Positions 16,805 to 24,944 of a DNA stretch of 32,035 nucleotides are shown here, piece after piece. The translations under genes were made by a program, and so were the position numbers. Every line of letters begins with the position of its first letter. The stretch's first letter is position 1. The stretch comes from Actinomycetota bacterium. Its GTDB lineage: Bacteria; Actinomycetota; Actinomycetes; Actinomycetales; Actinomycetaceae. A model generated the notes under the pieces. It made no database searches. It had not been told where the DNA came from and saw only the letters and a program-made list of their open reading frames with translations. The DNA lies in NCBI GenBank assembly GCA_009930425.1, contig RZYE01000006.1:1-32035 (forward strand), read 5' to 3'.

Positions 16805-17089
16805 TCACAGCGCCGCCCAGTACAGGGACGCGGGTTGGATGTTGGCCTGTCCGACCTCGCGGTGGGCTTCCCAGCAGGTCTGGCACTGGCGGAAGAAGTA
16901 GACGGAATCCTCCCCGGGGTTGATGAGGTCCCGCACTGTGGCCAGCAGGCTGTCGAGGTCCTCTGGAGCCAGCGTGAGGAGGAAGACGGAGTACTGGATG
17001 CGGTCGCCCCAGGTCTGGAGCAACGCGGCCAGCTTCGCACGGCGGTCGTCACGCTTCACGTCGTAACTCACGACCATGGTCAGCGCCAT
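16805..17089 (-). CDS. cas2: Cas2 CRISPR adaptation protein
   Basis: The product is 94 aa from ATG 17089, which overlaps the RT-Cas1 stop by 10 bp. The longer 220-aa frame in the ORF track is antisense or upstream readthrough within RT-cas1 and was rejected. It shows the Cas2 ferredoxin-like pattern: first strand MVVSYDVKRDDRR with the conserved Asp, then LAALLQTWGDRIQYSVFLLTL and LATVRDLINPGEDSVYFFRQC. Cas2 dimers bridge two Cas1 dimers in the spacer-integration complex. The C-terminal CQTCWEAHREVG contains a CxxC pair. Its stop adjoins the array 1 leader. Confidence 0.93.
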   Translation of the reverse strand: MALTMVVSYDVKRDDRRAKLAALLQTWGDRIQYSVFLLTLAPEDLDSLLATVRDLINPGEDSVYFFRQCQTCWEAHREVGQANIQPASLYWAAL

Positions 17090-18954
17090 GACAGGCCCGT
17101 CCAGACGTGTTCGGGTTCGTGGAGTGCACGGACCAGGCGCTGTGCCTGACGGTAGAGATGCCGTCGCAGGCTGCCGGAGTAATCGGGGAGTGCGCCCCTT
17201 GTGGTCTGGAGCATGCGGTGCTCGTACGCGTCTACCATGGCGGTGCGGCCTGCCTTGGTGAGGAGTACACCTGCTCGATCGGGCTCGGTGCGGCCGTGGT
17301 CGCTGTTCAGTTGCGTACGCCGGGCGGATCCCAGGACTGCCTGGTCCACCACCAGGGGCCTGAACTCCTCCATCAGGTCGAGCGCGAGGCTCGGGCGGCC
17401 GTCGGTGTCGGCATGGAGGAAGCCGATCGACGGATCCAGTCCGGCTGCCCTGAGCGCAGTCTCGCACTCGCCGAGCAGGATCGTGTACAGGTAGGAGAGC
17501 GCGGCGTTCGGCACGTCGAGCGGTGGCCGTCGGGATCGTGCCTCGAAGCGGAGAGCGTCCGGGAAGAGCGCGCCGAGCGCGGGGAAGTACTCACTCGCGG
17601 CGGCACCTTCGATGCCACGCACCTCGTCCACGGTCACGCATTCCGGCAACATGTCCCTGAGGTGCGTGATCGCCCGGACGGCTGGCGGGATGGCCTCCAC
17701 GTGCGATCGCCGCGCGTAACGTCGCAGCAGGACTGCCTGCTTCAGGAGCTTCGCCTGGACGAACCTCCGCGCGAAGTTGAGGCTCGTGGCGGCGTCCTCA
17801 CTGGCGTGAACCTGTGTCTTCAGGCGCTTCGGTCTGGCGGTGTCCGAGGCGGGCGAGAGAGACCCCAGGTACGTGCCGCGTCGTGACGCGAAGATGGTGC
17901 TCACTCCTTGGCTCAGCGCCCAGTTGCGGGCCCCGGAGGAGAAGCCCACTGCGCCGAAGCAGGCAACCCGTGACACCTGGCCGGTGGGCAGGTCCAACAG
18001 GGGAGCGTCGTCGGCCGACTCAACCACCAGACGCCCCTGACGGATCCGCACGTGGCTCCCCTGGGAGCCCACGTAGACAACGCGCCTGTCCGGCGCTTCC
18101 ACCCGGTGGTGCGGGATGGCTGGCGGGTAGCGCGATCCGAAGTCCTCCCCGAGGAAGCAGAAGCCCTGTTCGAAGGACATCACGTCCGTCTTGTCCGAAC
18201 CCAATCTCATCCCCATCCTTTCCAGAGCCGCGGTGGCCACGCGCGCTGCTTCCCATGCGTCGCCCGGCGTCTCGGTGGCCACCACGATGTCGTCGGCGTA
18301 GCGCACGAGGGCGAAGCCCTCCTCAAGGAGCGGCTCGTCCAACCGGGTCAGCACCGGGTTGGTGAGGATGGGGGAGAGCGCACACCCGAGCGGAAGCCCC
18401 CGCAGCAGCGTCCGGGTGCCGCCCGCTGCCCGGCTGGGTCGTTGGAACAGGAGTGTGACCAGAGCTGTCAGGGCGTCACTCTTGACCAGGCACTCGAACA
18501 TGCGGAGAGCGAGGCCAGCCGGAATCGACGGGAAGCACTCGTCGACATCCGTGCGCAGCACGAAGCCCAAGCCCTCATCGCGGAGAGCGACCACCGCCTG
18601 CACGGCGTCCGCGACTCCCAATCCCGGACGGTAACCGAACGCGGCGGGCCCCAGCCACGGATCCACGAGGGGAGTCACCATGTCAAGCAGGGCGCGTTCC
18701 ACCACACGATCGCGGGCGCTCGGCACATGGATCGTCCGTGTCCGCTCGCCCGAGATGATCTCCACCGCCGTCAGGTCGTGTGGCTTCCACGTTCCGTCCG
18801 CGAGTTGGACGGCCAGGCCGTCAAGGTTCTCGCCGGCATGCTCCGCGAAACGAGCGACAGAACCCGCCATCGTGCCGTCTTGGAGGTCTCGGGCCAGCAC
18901 CTCGGCCCAGGCCTGCTCGAGCGCGCCGCGTGTCGGAACACCCACCCCGGTCAC
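17080..18954 (-). CDS. cas1: Reverse transcriptase - Cas1 fusion
   Basis: The 624-aa protein joins a reverse transcriptase (about 50-285) to Cas1 (about 295-615). RT motifs are FVLRTDVDECFPSIP (catalytic Asp 136/138), LPLGCALSPILTN (187-199) and the active site YADD (219-222). Thumb-like sequence SDKTDVMSFEQGFCFLGEDF follows. Cas1 residues are the metal ligands Glu in GIEGAAASEYF (E449), His in GFLHAD (H514) and Glu in DLMEEFRPL (E529/E530). All catalytic positions appear intact. There is no N-terminal Cas6 domain, unlike some RT-Cas1 proteins; cas6 is the separate gene just upstream. Such fusions allow spacer capture from RNA. The start is GTG 18954, 15 nt after the cas6 stop. A group II intron origin of this copy is unlikely because of the fused Cas1. 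Confidence 0.95.
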   Translation of the reverse strand: MTGVGVPTRGALEQAWAEVLARDLQDGTMAGSVARFAEHAGENLDGLAVQLADGTWKPHDLTAVEIISGERTRTIHVPSARDRVVERALLDMVTPLVDPWLGPAAFGYRPGLGVADAVQAVVALRDEGLGFVLRTDVDECFPSIPAGLALRMFECLVKSDALTALVTLLFQRPSRAAGGTRTLLRGLPLGCALSPILTNPVLTRLDEPLLEEGFALVRYADDIVVATETPGDAWEAARVATAALERMGMRLGSDKTDVMSFEQGFCFLGEDFGSRYPPAIPHHRVEAPDRRVVYVGSQGSHVRIRQGRLVVESADDAPLLDLPTGQVSRVACFGAVGFSSGARNWALSQGVSTIFASRRGTYLGSLSPASDTARPKRLKTQVHASEDAATSLNFARRFVQAKLLKQAVLLRRYARRSHVEAIPPAVRAITHLRDMLPECVTVDEVRGIEGAAASEYFPALGALFPDALRFEARSRRPPLDVPNAALSYLYTILLGECETALRAAGLDPSIGFLHADTDGRPSLALDLMEEFRPLVVDQAVLGSARRTQLNSDHGRTEPDRAGVLLTKAGRTAMVDAYEHRMLQTTRGALPDYSGSLRRHLYRQAQRLVRALHEPEHVWTGLSWR

Positions 18955-18969
18955 CGCGGCACCGGCCCC

Positions 18970-19716
18970 TCAGGTCCCGGTGGACCGTTGGCTGGCTGGC
19001 TGCCACGTCGGCTCGAGCCGCGTCACCCCGAGCCCCTTGGTCGTCGCAGCGCCCACACCCGCGAAGTCCGCGAGCGCGAACAGTGGCCCGACCTCGGCGG
19101 CGGCGTCGGCGTCGTCGCACTGGTAACGCACGCGCCCCACGAAGCCCGAGTAATGGACGCGACGATCGCCGCGCCCGAGAACGACGACGTCGCTCGCGCC
19201 GTCGAGATCGGACACCCAGATGGCGCGCGTGACCTGTGGGGACAGGTCGCGGGCTCCGAGCCCACTCCATCTCGCCCAGCGTTGCCCGAGGCCCCTCAGC
19301 AGCGACTCGGGTGCCGGCCAGGGGGAGGTGCGCTCCCCTTGGCGGAACGACGCCGGCGTCTCGAAGTGAACCGTCCACGCGCGATCCGTGGTGAAATTCG
19401 CGAGTTCCTCCCAGCCTCGATCCAGGAGCAGCACCGGTGGCGCGGTCACCGTGGTGAACTGGCGCCCGAATCTCAGCTCCGTTCCGGGAACGGCGTGGAC
19501 TCGGAAGTACCACTCGGACTCAGCGTCCAGCAGGCCGACCTCCACGGCGCAGCCCCTCCCCAGCCGCCGCACTGGCGAGATCGAGTAGGGCTTCAGGTCG
19601 GCGTCGTGCGCGACGGCCGCGCCGTCGAGCCAGCCGGAGATCGCGGCGTGGAGGTGGACGAGCTCAACTCGGCTCACGTCCACGCGATCCAGGGGGACCA
19701 CCCAGCGGCTGGGCAT
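18970..19716 (-). CDS. cas6: Cas6 crRNA-processing endoribonuclease
   Basis: The product is 248 aa from ATG 19716 (MPSRWVVPLDRVD); the stop of the preceding gene lies one base before this ATG. The double ferredoxin-like RAMP layout is visible: an N-terminal helix with HLHAAISGWLDG, a central TVHFETPASFRQGERTSPWP, and the C-terminal segment GFVGRVRYQC followed by ALADFAGVGAATTKGLGVTR, the Gly-rich loop typical of Cas6. A His in the N-terminal HLHA segment is a candidate catalytic residue. It should cut the repeat hairpin of both arrays, leaving an 8-nt tag. Confidence 0.88.
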   Translation of the reverse strand: MPSRWVVPLDRVDVSRVELVHLHAAISGWLDGAAVAHDADLKPYSISPVRRLGRGCAVEVGLLDAESEWYFRVHAVPGTELRFGRQFTTVTAPPVLLLDRGWEELANFTTDRAWTVHFETPASFRQGERTSPWPAPESLLRGLGQRWARWSGLGARDLSPQVTRAIWVSDLDGASDVVVLGRGDRRVHYSGFVGRVRYQCDDADAAAEVGPLFALADFAGVGAATTKGLGVTRLEPTWQPASQRSTGT

Positions 19717-19717
19717 G

Positions 19718-20122
19718 TCACGTGTCCTCAGGCTGCGGGGCGGCGCCACTGCCAGGGCGGAGGCCGGCGAGGGGGACGAACCGGCCCAGCGCGCGGCACC
19801 CGATCGGTGTCCCCCGCTCGTCGCGCACCTCGTCCACGGGGAACAGCAGGTCGTCCCGCCGCCCGATCAGGGCCGCCGCCGTCACTCGTGAGACCACGTA
19901 CCGGACGTCGGGCTGTGGCGCGGGCAGCCCGGTGACGTCTTCCGCGTACGCCACGTCCACGAACGGAAGCTCGCCCAGCTCCGTGGAGGTGGCGACGACG
20001 CCGGAGCGTACCTCCCCGACGCGCGCCGGGGAGCCGTCGGGGGCCTTGTCCACGTAGGGCTCATCGTGCTCATCGAAGACGACGAGGTGGTGGGGGGTCA
20101 GGTTGAGGATCCGCAGGGTCAT
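19718..20122 (-). CDS. LNLTPH-type small protein of unknown function
   Basis: The 134-aa protein begins MTLRILNLTPHHLVVFDE, a start I associate with a family of small uncharacterised actinobacterial and phage proteins. Further on it has ELPFVDVAYAEDVTGLP, VRYVVSRVTAAALIGRRDDL and the closing RDERGTPIGCRALGRFVPL, all typical of that group. No catalytic motif is certain; the invariant-looking TPHH and GCRALG segments are candidates. It overlaps the 2TM/SAVED gene by ATGA and sits before cas6, so it is made with the CRISPR proteins. A role in controlling the signal, for example breaking down or binding the messenger, is a guess. Confidence 0.7.
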   Translation of the reverse strand: MTLRILNLTPHHLVVFDEHDEPYVDKAPDGSPARVGEVRSGVVATSTELGELPFVDVAYAEDVTGLPAPQPDVRYVVSRVTAAALIGRRDDLLFPVDEVRDERGTPIGCRALGRFVPLAGLRPGSGAAPQPEDT

Positions 20123-21255
20123 TGGGCGGCCTCCAGGAGAGCGAGCAGTTCGCGTGGGTCACGCTGTTCGGAGAGCAGCCAGATCGGCTCCCACGTGCCC
20201 GAACGCTGGTTGTAGTTGAGGGGCAGGAGGTAGCGCCATGGGTGCAGGCAGGCGTCGTTCGAGCACCCCTCGAGGCCGCAGCCTGGATCCAGAGAACGGG
20301 CTGTGCCCGGTCGCCGGTGCGCCGGAGACAGGAGGTATCCAGCAGCGAAGGAGACGGTCTTGGGGACTCGGGAGGTGATGACCACAGGCGTGTCACGGCT
20401 TTCGTGCAGGGCAGCGCGGACGGCTTCGTTCCAGGCGGTGGCCGCGACGGCAGGATGAACATGACCCTGGTGTGGGGTGGTGCTCACGGTCACCTTTTGT
20501 GGAACACCATCACGCACGACCCCCACGACAGTTCGGGTCTGGACGCGCAAGGGCAATGGGGCGAAGTCCGGTTCGCCGGTGAGCGCCGCGTGGACGTGAA
20601 TGCCGGCCCTTCCGTCGAATTCACTGCGAACTGGTGTGACATCGAGAAAGCCAGGTCGTGACTCTGGAGGTTTCCCAGCTTCACCGAGCTGCCACGCGAA
20701 TTCGGGATTCCCGAAGTCCAGTAATCGAGATCCCCTCGGGAGGACCGCCTTCGAAGCGAGCGCGTAGGCGGCCGGTGCGAGGATGTCGGGCGCGACAGCG
20801 ACACCGGTGGCGCGATCGTCGGCAGCAAGACGCTCTTCCAACTTGTCCGACACTGAGGCGACTGGAACTCGCACATCGATGACGCCATCCGTGGGTGACA
20901 CATCGAGGTCCCGGCTGAGCGGCTGGATGCGGAGGTACTCCTGCTCCGCGGTTCTGAGTGAACCCTCATGCCAGTTGGGCATCCATGGTGCGAGGAGCCG
21001 CAGGTAATAGAGCGTCCCTGCCTTGTCGTCGAGCCGGCGTTCCCAGGATCGCGTGGCCAGAAGTAGCAGGAGGGACACCGCCGACCCCGCGATCCACATC
21101 GAGATCCGCCGCCAGTCGGGGGTGCTCGAAGAAGCGATGTGTTCGAGGACGAGTGTGATGAGCACTACGGGGACAAAGCCAAGGACCTTGGACAGCGACC
21201 TCGCCGCAGCCCGTCTCCGCCTCACGCGCGTCGCGCGCCCATCCTTCGTGGTCAC
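20119..21255 (-). CDS. Two-TM membrane protein with putative SAVED-like sensor domain
   Basis: The product is 378 aa from GTG 21255, whose GTGA overlaps the stop of the preceding gene; the ATG at 21363 lies inside that gene and was rejected. A basic N-terminus (RVRRRRAAAR) leads into two membrane helices (about 23-41, KVLGFVPVVLITLVLEHIA, and 50-70, ISMWIAGSAVSLLLLLATRSW). The rest is soluble and cytoplasmic. In its last 130 residues, TPVVITSRVPKTVSFAAGYL and PWRYLLPLNYNQ followed by WEPIWLL resemble the SAVED pattern of cyclic-oligonucleotide receptors. 2TM-SAVED effectors are known from CBASS and have been predicted in type III loci. A Cys cluster CGLEGCSNDAC lies between these segments. 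With an intact Cas10 GGDD and no CARF nuclease in the window, this is the best effector candidate. The SAVED call is tentative. Confidence 0.6.
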   Translation of the reverse strand: MTTKDGRATRVRRRRAAARSLSKVLGFVPVVLITLVLEHIASSSTPDWRRISMWIAGSAVSLLLLLATRSWERRLDDKAGTLYYLRLLAPWMPNWHEGSLRTAEQEYLRIQPLSRDLDVSPTDGVIDVRVPVASVSDKLEERLAADDRATGVAVAPDILAPAAYALASKAVLPRGSRLLDFGNPEFAWQLGEAGKPPESRPGFLDVTPVRSEFDGRAGIHVHAALTGEPDFAPLPLRVQTRTVVGVVRDGVPQKVTVSTTPHQGHVHPAVAATAWNEAVRAALHESRDTPVVITSRVPKTVSFAAGYLLSPAHRRPGTARSLDPGCGLEGCSNDACLHPWRYLLPLNYNQRSGTWEPIWLLSEQRDPRELLALLEAAQ

Positions 21256-21656
21256 ACTCGCACGCCGAGGAACGTCAGCTGCACCGGATCCGTCACCTGC
21301 AGCACGTTGACCGGCAGGCCGCGCAGTTCGGGTGCGAGGTTCACCGGCCCTCCGACAGGCCATGTCGCGGTCTCAAGGACGGAGACGACCGCGTCGTCGT
21401 CGCTGGCGGCGGTCTTCTCCAGCACTGCCCCAGTGACGGCGGGTGTCCCGGTGGCGGGGCCGAGGGGGTCGATGCGCCAGCGTCCCCAGACGTCGTCTCC
21501 CCACGCCCACACGTGCGTGGCGGCGGGGAGCGTGTGCGGTGCGGTGTTCTCGATGTGTGCGCCGTCGGGGTCGCACCAGTACCAGCCGGTGAACCTGTCC
21601 GACGAGGCGAGGTCGCGCCAGGCGACGTGGGGTTGTGCGGTCAGCGTGTAGCTCAT
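21252..21656 (-). CDS. Small type III-associated protein, Csx19-like (tentative)
   Basis: The product is 134 aa from ATG 21656 (MSYTLTAQPHVAW), which overlaps the double-RAMP stop by ATGA. The body holds aromatic segments FTGWYWCDPDGAH, THVWAWGDDVWGRWRID and a C-terminal LPVNVLQVTDPVQLTFLG. Position after the RAMP genes, size and the WxWxDxxxxRxR-like strand recall Csx19 (TIGR03984-type) accessory proteins of III-D loci. I am not certain of the family. No catalytic residues stand out. It could be a small subunit of the interference complex. Confidence 0.6.
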   Translation of the reverse strand: MSYTLTAQPHVAWRDLASSDRFTGWYWCDPDGAHIENTAPHTLPAATHVWAWGDDVWGRWRIDPLGPATGTPAVTGAVLEKTAASDDDAVVSVLETATWPVGGPVNLAPELRGLPVNVLQVTDPVQLTFLGVRV

Positions 21657-23017
21657 GCGGTCAGCACCTCCTTCGGGGCAAGGACACCCTTGGCCCACGT
21701 CACGATCGCCGCGCTGTCGACGGGCCCGACGATGGGAGCCGTGCCATCGGCCAGCTTCAGCCGGCCGTAGCCACGGGTGGTGCCGCCACCCACTCCGACG
21801 AACCCGTCGTGGATGTCGCGGACCACATGGTTCAGCAGGTTGGCCACCTCTGCGGGCAGGTCGAGGGTGGACTCTATACGGGAGTCCGTCAGCGAGCCCT
21901 CCTCCACGGCGTCGACGGCGAAGAGCAGGCCCTCGTGGGCGCCGCCGCTGACGCGGTCGATCGCGACATGGGTCCGCTCCACTCGTGCCGCTGCCCTGCC
22001 GTCAGGTGCGGTGAGGGCCGAGTCCGGGAAGGCGAGGCACCCCCGACGTCCCGTGACGTCAGCCCTCGACGTCCCACCCACTCCGAACAGGGCCTCCTGG
22101 ACCATCGCGAGATCGCCGGAGCTCGCGCCGCACAGCGTCAGGATGTGCTCCACGCGGTGACGGACGATTCCCTTCCACGAGCTGCCCGGGATGATCGGAG
22201 TGCCCACCGCCGTCCGGTGCTTCCTCGCGGAGGGCCGCACCTCACCGCTCGGGTTCTCGCCCTGCGCACCGATCCCGCCCACGTGCACCGGCTCCACGAC
22301 GGCCCACCGCAGCGCGAGCGACCACGCCGCGTCCCGCAGTTCCTCGCCCCGGAGCGAGGTCACCGTGACGCCCGTGGGTGGGACTCCCGTGCCGCTCAGC
22401 CAAGCCGCCCGCCCGTCCAGCCACCAGGTCAGGCCCACCTCGTCCGACAGGTCCACCGGGAAGGCCGTGACCGTGGTGACGCGAGCCCGCCCGTTGCCGG
22501 TGGAACGCCGTCGGCCGACGACGGGCTGCCACGCGGCGAGCGCGTCCAGAAGCCCAGGATCCGGATCTCCGTCATGCTGGAGATACCAGCTCAGCCGCGT
22601 CCGGCGGGCTTCCGCGGAGGAGGACGCCTCGAGAACATCCACCCGCTGTTCCCTGCGCAACGATCCCTCCTTCGGGGCACGCCGCGCGGGGTCGATCGCC
22701 GTGGTGCCGTACTCCGTGATCGCGGCCGTTCCCTCGACGCGGCTGCCGAGCGCCCGGAGCGGGGAGCGCGTCCGCGTGATCGAGCCGGTGGACACCTCGA
22801 GGGCACCCGGCTGGGGACCCAGCCAAGACTCGGCCCGCTCGGCGAGGTGCCGGCGGAGCGCACCCACCAGGGAGGTGGAGGGGACGTACGGCAGCAGTTC
22901 GTCACCGCGCGGGTCCACCTGGATGGGCAGGTCCACCGGGTCGCGCAGGGAGGCGACTCCACCGACGCCCCACGACTGCAGGATCTCCAGCTCGACTCGG
23001 ATCATCGTGATGGTCAT
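21653..23017 (-). CDS. Tandem RAMP protein (two Cas7/Csm3-like domains)
   Basis: The product is 454 aa from ATG 23017, with GGGAGG upstream and ATGA overlap with csx10. Two RAMP units are visible. Unit 1 (about 1-225) has VELEILQSWGVGG, LPYVPSTSLVGALRRHL (43-59) and a Gly/Arg-rich loop VVGRRRSTGNGRARV (166-180). Unit 2 (about 228-425) has VEPVHVGGIGAQGEN, IIPGSSWKGIVRHR (275-288), ALFGVGG, RVERTHVAIDRVSGGAHEG and VGVGGGTTRGYGRL (407-420), a classic Csm3 layout. Unit 1 has Asp residues (SLRDPVDLP) where the Cas7 catalytic Asp could lie; unit 2 has none before its IPGSS motif. It should supply two backbone positions of the III-D complex, perhaps with only one able to cut target RNA. Confidence 0.85.
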   Translation of the reverse strand: MTITMIRVELEILQSWGVGGVASLRDPVDLPIQVDPRGDELLPYVPSTSLVGALRRHLAERAESWLGPQPGALEVSTGSITRTRSPLRALGSRVEGTAAITEYGTTAIDPARRAPKEGSLRREQRVDVLEASSSAEARRTRLSWYLQHDGDPDPGLLDALAAWQPVVGRRRSTGNGRARVTTVTAFPVDLSDEVGLTWWLDGRAAWLSGTGVPPTGVTVTSLRGEELRDAAWSLALRWAVVEPVHVGGIGAQGENPSGEVRPSARKHRTAVGTPIIPGSSWKGIVRHRVEHILTLCGASSGDLAMVQEALFGVGGTSRADVTGRRGCLAFPDSALTAPDGRAAARVERTHVAIDRVSGGAHEGLLFAVDAVEEGSLTDSRIESTLDLPAEVANLLNHVVRDIHDGFVGVGGGTTRGYGRLKLADGTAPIVGPVDSAAIVTWAKGVLAPKEVLTA

Positions 23018-24366
23018 CGGTGGGCCTCCCTCAGGGCGTCGAGGCGGTTCCTCATCGTCGGGAGGTCCTCCACCGCCAACAGGGCACTCAGACTGGCGCG
23101 TGCGCCAGCACCGAGCTGCATCGCCCACGGCTGCCGCAGGACAGCGGCCAGGGCCTCTCCCCGGGTACCCGGCCGGGCTTCAAGAACAGACCGGACTCCC
23201 TCGGCCACCCGTGGCAGCAACGCGGGAAGGTCGCCGGCGGGAACGACGGCGATGAACCGGTCGAGGGGATCCTCAGCCGGGGCCCGCTCCGCCGGTTCCG
23301 CCACGGATCGTTGCGCCGGCACCGGGCCCTCCATCGCGACGACTTCGATCTCTCCGAAGCCTTCCAACCGTCGGAGACCCAGGCCCGGGACGAGCTGCCG
23401 CGTTGCGTCCGCGGGAAGACCCTCGATCACGAACGTGCTGCCAGCCTCGCACGCGAGGTCCTCCGGTTTGGGGAGCCCGCTCGCCACGTGCCAGCCCGAC
23501 ACCCGGGCGGGCCGGACCCATTCATCGACGACGCGCGCCTCCGGCCAGCACCGCCGCAGCGTGGGCCCGAGGTCGAGCGTCGGAGCCCCGCAGTCATCGA
23601 TCACGATCAGCGGGCTGAGCGTCCGTAAGGTGACCCGCTCCGGGCTGAGCGCCGTCCCAACGGCTCCGGAGAGGCCAGACTGGTCGAGCGCCCGCGCGCA
23701 CGTCCACCCGGTCTGGCCCATGTGGCTCCGCTGGCCACCGATGCGGAGCTCGCGGGGTTGCGTCAGCCAGGCGAGATCCTCGGTGTGGGCATCGGGATTG
23801 AGCATCACGACCGAGCCGCGCAGCACGGTCCTGCTGCGGACGGCGCGCCGCGTGAACAGCTGGTCGTCCTGGGCGGTCTCGTCGGCCGCCAGTGCGGTGC
23901 GCGTGACGTGCACGGTCCGGGGTGTCTCGGTCCACGCCCATCCCCGGCCGGCGTCCAGCGCGCCGCCACAGGTGGGGCACTTCTTCATGGGCTCACCCTG
24001 CTGCGCGAGGTCATGCCACTCCACTGGGCACGCGGGTGTGGGGTACTTGCAGCGGCGCGCCGAGATCGGCTCGAGGGACATCCCGTCGGGCACCGCCTGG
24101 CGCACGATCAGGTCGGACTCGAACAATTCGCGGAATCGCGCGGCGTTCGCGCCGCTCGGGGCGTCCCCGGCCCACCAGGCGGCGGCCAGCGCGCCGCGGA
24201 CCACGCTCCCCGGGATCACCTCATGGATGCGGCGGGAGTTCCCCACTTCCCCACCCCGTGCTGCGGAGATCCTTCCGAGTGCCTTCAGGGTGTAGTGCAG
24301 GACGACGGCGCCCGAGCCGCCCGGGCTGGTGCCGTCGGGGCGGGTGGGTGTGACGGTGGCTGTCAT
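23014..24366 (-). CDS. csx10: Csx10-like RAMP (Cas5 group, type III-D)
   Basis: The product is 450 aa from ATG 24366, which has GGAGGT seven bases upstream and overlaps the preceding stop by ATGA. Domain landmarks: strand VVLHYTLKALGRIS, IPGSVVRGAL (51-60), a four-Cys zinc site formed by CKYPTPAC (106-113) and CPTC (130-133), the segment TVHVTRTALAADETAQDDQL continuing FTRRAVRSRTVLRG that is characteristic of Csx10, and the Gly-rich loop GLRRLEGFGEIEV (330-342). Csx10 is the Cas5-like subunit that holds the crRNA 5' tag in III-D complexes. The last 100 residues (from AEDPLDRFIAVV) form a helical extension not expected in a bare Cas5. Confidence 0.85.
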   Translation of the reverse strand: MTATVTPTRPDGTSPGGSGAVVLHYTLKALGRISAARGGEVGNSRRIHEVIPGSVVRGALAAAWWAGDAPSGANAARFRELFESDLIVRQAVPDGMSLEPISARRCKYPTPACPVEWHDLAQQGEPMKKCPTCGGALDAGRGWAWTETPRTVHVTRTALAADETAQDDQLFTRRAVRSRTVLRGSVVMLNPDAHTEDLAWLTQPRELRIGGQRSHMGQTGWTCARALDQSGLSGAVGTALSPERVTLRTLSPLIVIDDCGAPTLDLGPTLRRCWPEARVVDEWVRPARVSGWHVASGLPKPEDLACEAGSTFVIEGLPADATRQLVPGLGLRRLEGFGEIEVVAMEGPVPAQRSVAEPAERAPAEDPLDRFIAVVPAGDLPALLPRVAEGVRSVLEARPGTRGEALAAVLRQPWAMQLGAGARASLSALLAVEDLPTMRNRLDALREAHR

Positions 24367-24944
24367 GCCGGCACCTCCATCAGTCGGAGCAGAGCGCGTG
24401 TGTCCTCGACGGTCCACGCCGTCGCGCTCCCGGTTCGGATGTCGGTGACGCTGACCCACCCTTCGCCGCGCCGCCGGGACCCGCCGAGGCCGCTGATGGA
24501 ACGGGCAGACGCGCGGAGGACCAGCTGGTCGCGGGTCAGCGTGGCGGAATCGAGGGCCCGGCGCGGCGCGACCGTGAAGGTGGCCTCGGACGCCCAGAGG
24601 TGTTCGCCCAGCATCAGGAAGCCGGTCTCGGCGGCGCCGTCATCGGTGTCAGCGAGCTTGAGCCGCGCCATCCGCTCGGACTGCGGTGCGCGCTCGAACG
24701 CGGCGTCCGACCAGAGCCAGCCCGACTCGCATGCCGGCGAGCCGAAGATCGCCTCCACCACGCTTGCTGGGAGCTGGAGGACGTTGAGGGCCTGCGCTCG
24801 CATCAGTCCCTTGAGGCTGCTCCCGGGCAGGGGCACCTCATGGTCGACCGTGCTGTCGAGGCCCTCAGCGGGGGTACCGGACCCGACGTGGAAAGGTCCG
24901 CGGAATATGACCCGGAACGTCAGCCGGGCATCGGTCGGGGTCAC
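24363..24944 (-). CDS. Csm3-like RAMP (Cas7 backbone subunit)
   Basis: The product is 193 aa from GTG 24944, which overlaps the cas10 stop as GTGA and has AGGAGG nine bases upstream. The ATG 24977 of the ORF track lies within cas10 and lacks a site. It follows the Csm3 plan: LTFRVIFRGPFHVGSGTP, then GLDSTVDHEVPLPGSSLKGLMR (27-48), IFGSPACESG, and a Gly-rich loop SGLGGSRRRGEGW (151-163). The Asp in GLDSTV (D30) sits where the target-RNA-cutting Asp of Csm3 lies (D33 in the known enzymes), so cleavage activity is likely. It repeats along the crRNA as backbone. Confidence 0.88.
   Translation of the reverse strand: MTPTDARLTFRVIFRGPFHVGSGTPAEGLDSTVDHEVPLPGSSLKGLMRAQALNVLQLPASVVEAIFGSPACESGWLWSDAAFERAPQSERMARLKLADTDDGAAETGFLMLGEHLWASEATFTVAPRRALDSATLTRDQLVLRASARSISGLGGSRRRGEGWVSVTDIRTGSATAWTVEDTRALLRLMEVPA

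Noticed and set aside
16805-17467. 220-aa form of Cas2
   Set aside because: The extra N-terminal part is Arg/Pro-rich and overlaps RT-cas1; the Cas2 fold starts at MALTMVVSYDV.
17080-18954. RT-Cas1 as a group II intron maturase
   Set aside because: A complete Cas1 domain follows the RT, cas2 overlaps it, and no intron RNA structure or maturase/HNH domain is seen.
18052-19935. 627-aa plus-strand ORF
   Set aside because: Antisense to RT-cas1, cas6 and the LNLTPH gene, all of which have clear motifs.
21635-24295. 886-aa plus-strand ORF
   Set aside because: Antisense shadow of the double RAMP and csx10; Arg/Ser/Pro-rich with no domain.
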